Positions 7,940 through 9,881 of a DNA stretch of 9,881 nt are shown here, piece by piece. The notes under the pieces were generated by a model. That model saw nothing but the letters and a program-made list of their open reading frames with translations, had not been told where the DNA came from and did no database searches. The first letter of the stretch is position 1. Every line of letters begins with the position of its first letter. Origin of the DNA: Campylobacterota bacterium (lineage in GTDB: Bacteria; Campylobacterota; Campylobacteria; Campylobacterales; Sulfurovaceae). Both the position numbers and the translations under genes were made by a program. The DNA lies in contig QMKT01000054.1 in NCBI GenBank assembly GCA_003646505.1, forward strand, positions 1 through 9,881, given 5' to 3'.

Positions 7940-9881
7940 ATGTCATACGCAGGAGGAACTGTAACACAACCAATACTAGGAGGGTTTGGAGATTTAGCAA
8001 ATATGCTTCTTCAAGGCTCTTCTGAAATAGCTCAGATAAACTTAGAGATAGGAAAAAGAAGAGATAAGCAAGCGGCTGACTTAGCTCAGAGAATATCTCA
8101 AATTACTTCTACTGGTATTACCACACATGATAAGCTTATTCAATCAGGAGCAAGAGATGCTGTTAATGAGCTGTATAAAGCTTTTGAAGCTAATAAGAGA
8201 GGAGAAATATCTTTGAGCGAAGTGTCTGCTCGTTATTCTCAATTAGACTCTGAGATAGGAATTATGGCTAATATGGCTAAGTTGCAAGATGAAAACATAA
8301 AAAATGTAACTAAAGGTATTGAAGATGAATCATTTGATTCAATATCTTTTGATTTTCAGAATAGTTTGTGGTACAACGACCCTAACTTAAGAAATGATAT
8401 TTATCTTACTCCAGCTGTAGACTCCGAAGGGAATGTCAAGAAAAATCCAGACGGAAGCACTATGATGGTCAGAAGACCAGCTGTAGAAGGGCTTCAGTAT
8501 AAAAGGGGTGATGATGGAATTCAGTATGTTGTAAAATACAAAGAAGTTCCTAAAAGAAATGAAAATGGCGATGTAATGTATGACGCAAATGGCGCACCTT
8601 TAACCACAAACAAGACGTTTATGCTGCCTTTGACAGAATACTTAAATCCAGCACTTAAAAAAGTAGACAGATACGACCTTGTAGATGACGTAAAAGGATT
8701 TCAGTCTATTACAGGTAAACAATTTTCTTATGTAGATAAAAACACTGGAGAGATTACAGAAATGCCTTATAGTCAGCTGGGTCAAACTGCTAACGGCACT
8801 ATAATTCAAGGATACACTATAGCTCCACAAAATTTTCCTAGTATGATTAGGAAAGTAGAAAGCTATATAGGGACTCCAAAAGATGATGAAGTTATATCTA
8901 TACTTCATAGTTATATGGGTGCAAGAGCTGATTGGCAACCAGATTACGGATTACCAAGAAGTTCAGATGAGGTTAATAATGATAATATGATGGAAATTAT
9001 GGTTAACAATGAGTTGACTATCATTCCAAAATACTATGATATGAATGGCGACCCTCTACAGTTCACATCAGACCCTCTAGACCTTCAAACAGATGGTTCA
9101 GGAAAAATAATTATTACTGATGAGCAAAGAGAATTGGCAAAGGCGTTCAAAAGAGACCAAATATTAACTTCTTTCAACGTTGATTATAAAGATTTTAAAG
9201 AATATATAGACGGTAAAAAGACAACAACAAAAATTCCTCCAAATTTTTCTTATAATCAAGCAGTTTACTCAAAATCGACGCCAACTGGAATGAACAATAC
9301 AAACGCACTTGACTCTGATTATTTAAGCAATAGACTTAGTATAGCTATGATAGGTAGAGATGAGTTTAGTTCTGGTGTTTCAGCGTCGGCTAACGATACA
9401 AGAGATGCTATCGCCACACATAATAATGGACAGATAGTATCACCAACTGCATTAGCAGGTGCAACAGGTCAAGTTAAAAATCTTTACAAAAGAAGAAACG
9501 ATATTTTGGGAGGATTCTCTTTGGTTTATGCATCCACTCCTAGCAAGTCATCAGATGATATTAGGACAAAAATAATGCAAGATTTAAAAGGAACTACCGC
9601 TTCAGGTGGGGTTTTAAAATCTGTTCAAAACATATTGTTTATGGAGGAGGGTATTGTTGATGGTAAAAGAGCAGCGCCTCAAGTATTAATTGAGGGCACT
9701 ATAGATTTAGCCACGACAGGAACTTCTGTAACAGACCCAACTGGACAAGGAACTGGCTCTATGGCTCAAAAACAATCTATTACAGTAAATGATTTTTATG
9801 TTGTTGATACAACAGAATTACCTAGTTTATATAATAAATTATGGACACAAGGAAAAGGGCCAAAATCATTTAAAACAATAT
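7940..9881 (+). CDS. Large putative phage internal / structural protein, 5' part (runs off the window end)
   Basis: An open frame of 647 complete codons without a stop reaches the last base, so the C-terminus is missing. The ATG at 7940 is 6 bases after the previous stop, with leader TAATAAGAT and no Shine-Dalgarno. I do not recognise the family. Residues 1-30 are Gly/Ala-containing and weakly hydrophobic. Residues 30-130 are helical and charged (INLEIGKRRDKQAADLAQRI, then a stretch ending MANMAKLQDENIKNVTKGIED). From about residue 131 the protein is mixed and polar, with FDFQNSLWYNDPNLRNDIYL and many Asp/Asn/Thr turns, and a Gly/Ser/Thr-rich section near the visible end. There is no signal peptide, clear membrane helix or catalytic motif. 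Its place after a gp14-like gene suggests the second internal or ejected protein of the set, comparable in position to T7 gp15 or the large crAss-like cargo proteins. That is inference from order only. Confidence 0.65.
   Translation, partial: MSYAGGTVTQPILGGFGDLANMLLQGSSEIAQINLEIGKRRDKQAADLAQRISQITSTGITTHDKLIQSGARDAVNELYKAFEANKRGEISLSEVSARYSQLDSEIGIMANMAKLQDENIKNVTKGIEDESFDSISFDFQNSLWYNDPNLRNDIYLTPAVDSEGNVKKNPDGSTMMVRRPAVEGLQYKRGDDGIQYVVKYKEVPKRNENGDVMYDANGAPLTTNKTFMLPLTEYLNPALKKVDRYDLVDDVKGFQSITGKQFSYVDKNTGEITEMPYSQLGQTANGTIIQGYTIAPQNFPSMIRKVESYIGTPKDDEVISILHSYMGARADWQPDYGLPRSSDEVNNDNMMEIMVNNELTIIPKYYDMNGDPLQFTSDPLDLQTDGSGKIIITDEQRELAKAFKRDQILTSFNVDYKDFKEYIDGKKTTTKIPPNFSYNQAVYSKSTPTGMNNTNALDSDYLSNRLSIAMIGRDEFSSGVSASANDTRDAIATHNNGQIVSPTALAGATGQVKNLYKRRNDILGGFSLVYASTPSKSSDDIRTKIMQDLKGTTASGGVLKSVQNILFMEEGIVDGKRAAPQVLIEGTIDLATTGTSVTDPTGQGTGSMAQKQSITVNDFYVVDTTELPSLYNKLWTQGKGPKSFKTI

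Noticed and set aside
8642..8938. Minus-strand open frame of 98 codons
   Set aside because: It lies entirely within the long plus-strand gene from 7940, has no leader of its own, and its composition is that of an antisense reading of coding DNA.

Overview
The window reads as part of the virion-structure cluster of a tailed bacteriophage. The most likely host is a marine or other environmental member of the Bacteroidota. All genes lie on the + strand, packed head to tail with gaps of 1 to 29 bases, and the DNA is clearly AT-rich. Start codons lack Shine-Dalgarno sequences and sit in A/T-rich leaders, and the only real gap carries a TAnnTTTG promoter-like box; both are typical of Bacteroidota and their phages. 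The first four products match, from memory, the connector and tail proteins of short-tailed crAss-like and related Bacteroidota phages. No database search was possible, so family names rest on recalled motif patterns. I saw no tRNA, rRNA, CRISPR array, integrase, transposase or replication gene.

Layout: positions 1-372 hold the 3' end of a connector (ring) protein cut by the window edge. Positions 376-1263 encode a tail hub or tubular protein of 295 residues. Positions 1265-6547 encode a giant protein of 1760 residues. Its first roughly 1150 residues resemble the crAss-like 'stabilization' or muzzle protein, and its last roughly 600 carry Ig-like, cadherin-like and von Willebrand A-like (VWA) modules. 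Positions 6549-7310 encode 253 residues that look like the usual C-terminal part of that same muzzle family, here a separate gene. After a 29-base gap with a candidate promoter, 7340-7933 encodes a Met/Ala/Gly-rich helical protein with the layout of a T7 gp14-type internal protein. From 7940 to the window end runs a long open frame for an unrecognised protein, probably a second internal or ejected virion protein.

Together the genes would build the portal-proximal ring, the tail hub and the outer tail muzzle with an elaborate surface-exposed adhesive tail, followed by proteins packaged in the capsid and released at infection. The most unusual point is the muzzle: its conserved core and conserved C-terminal domain appear to be separated by about 1.8 kb of DNA encoding adhesion-type domains, with the C-terminal domain starting as its own gene.
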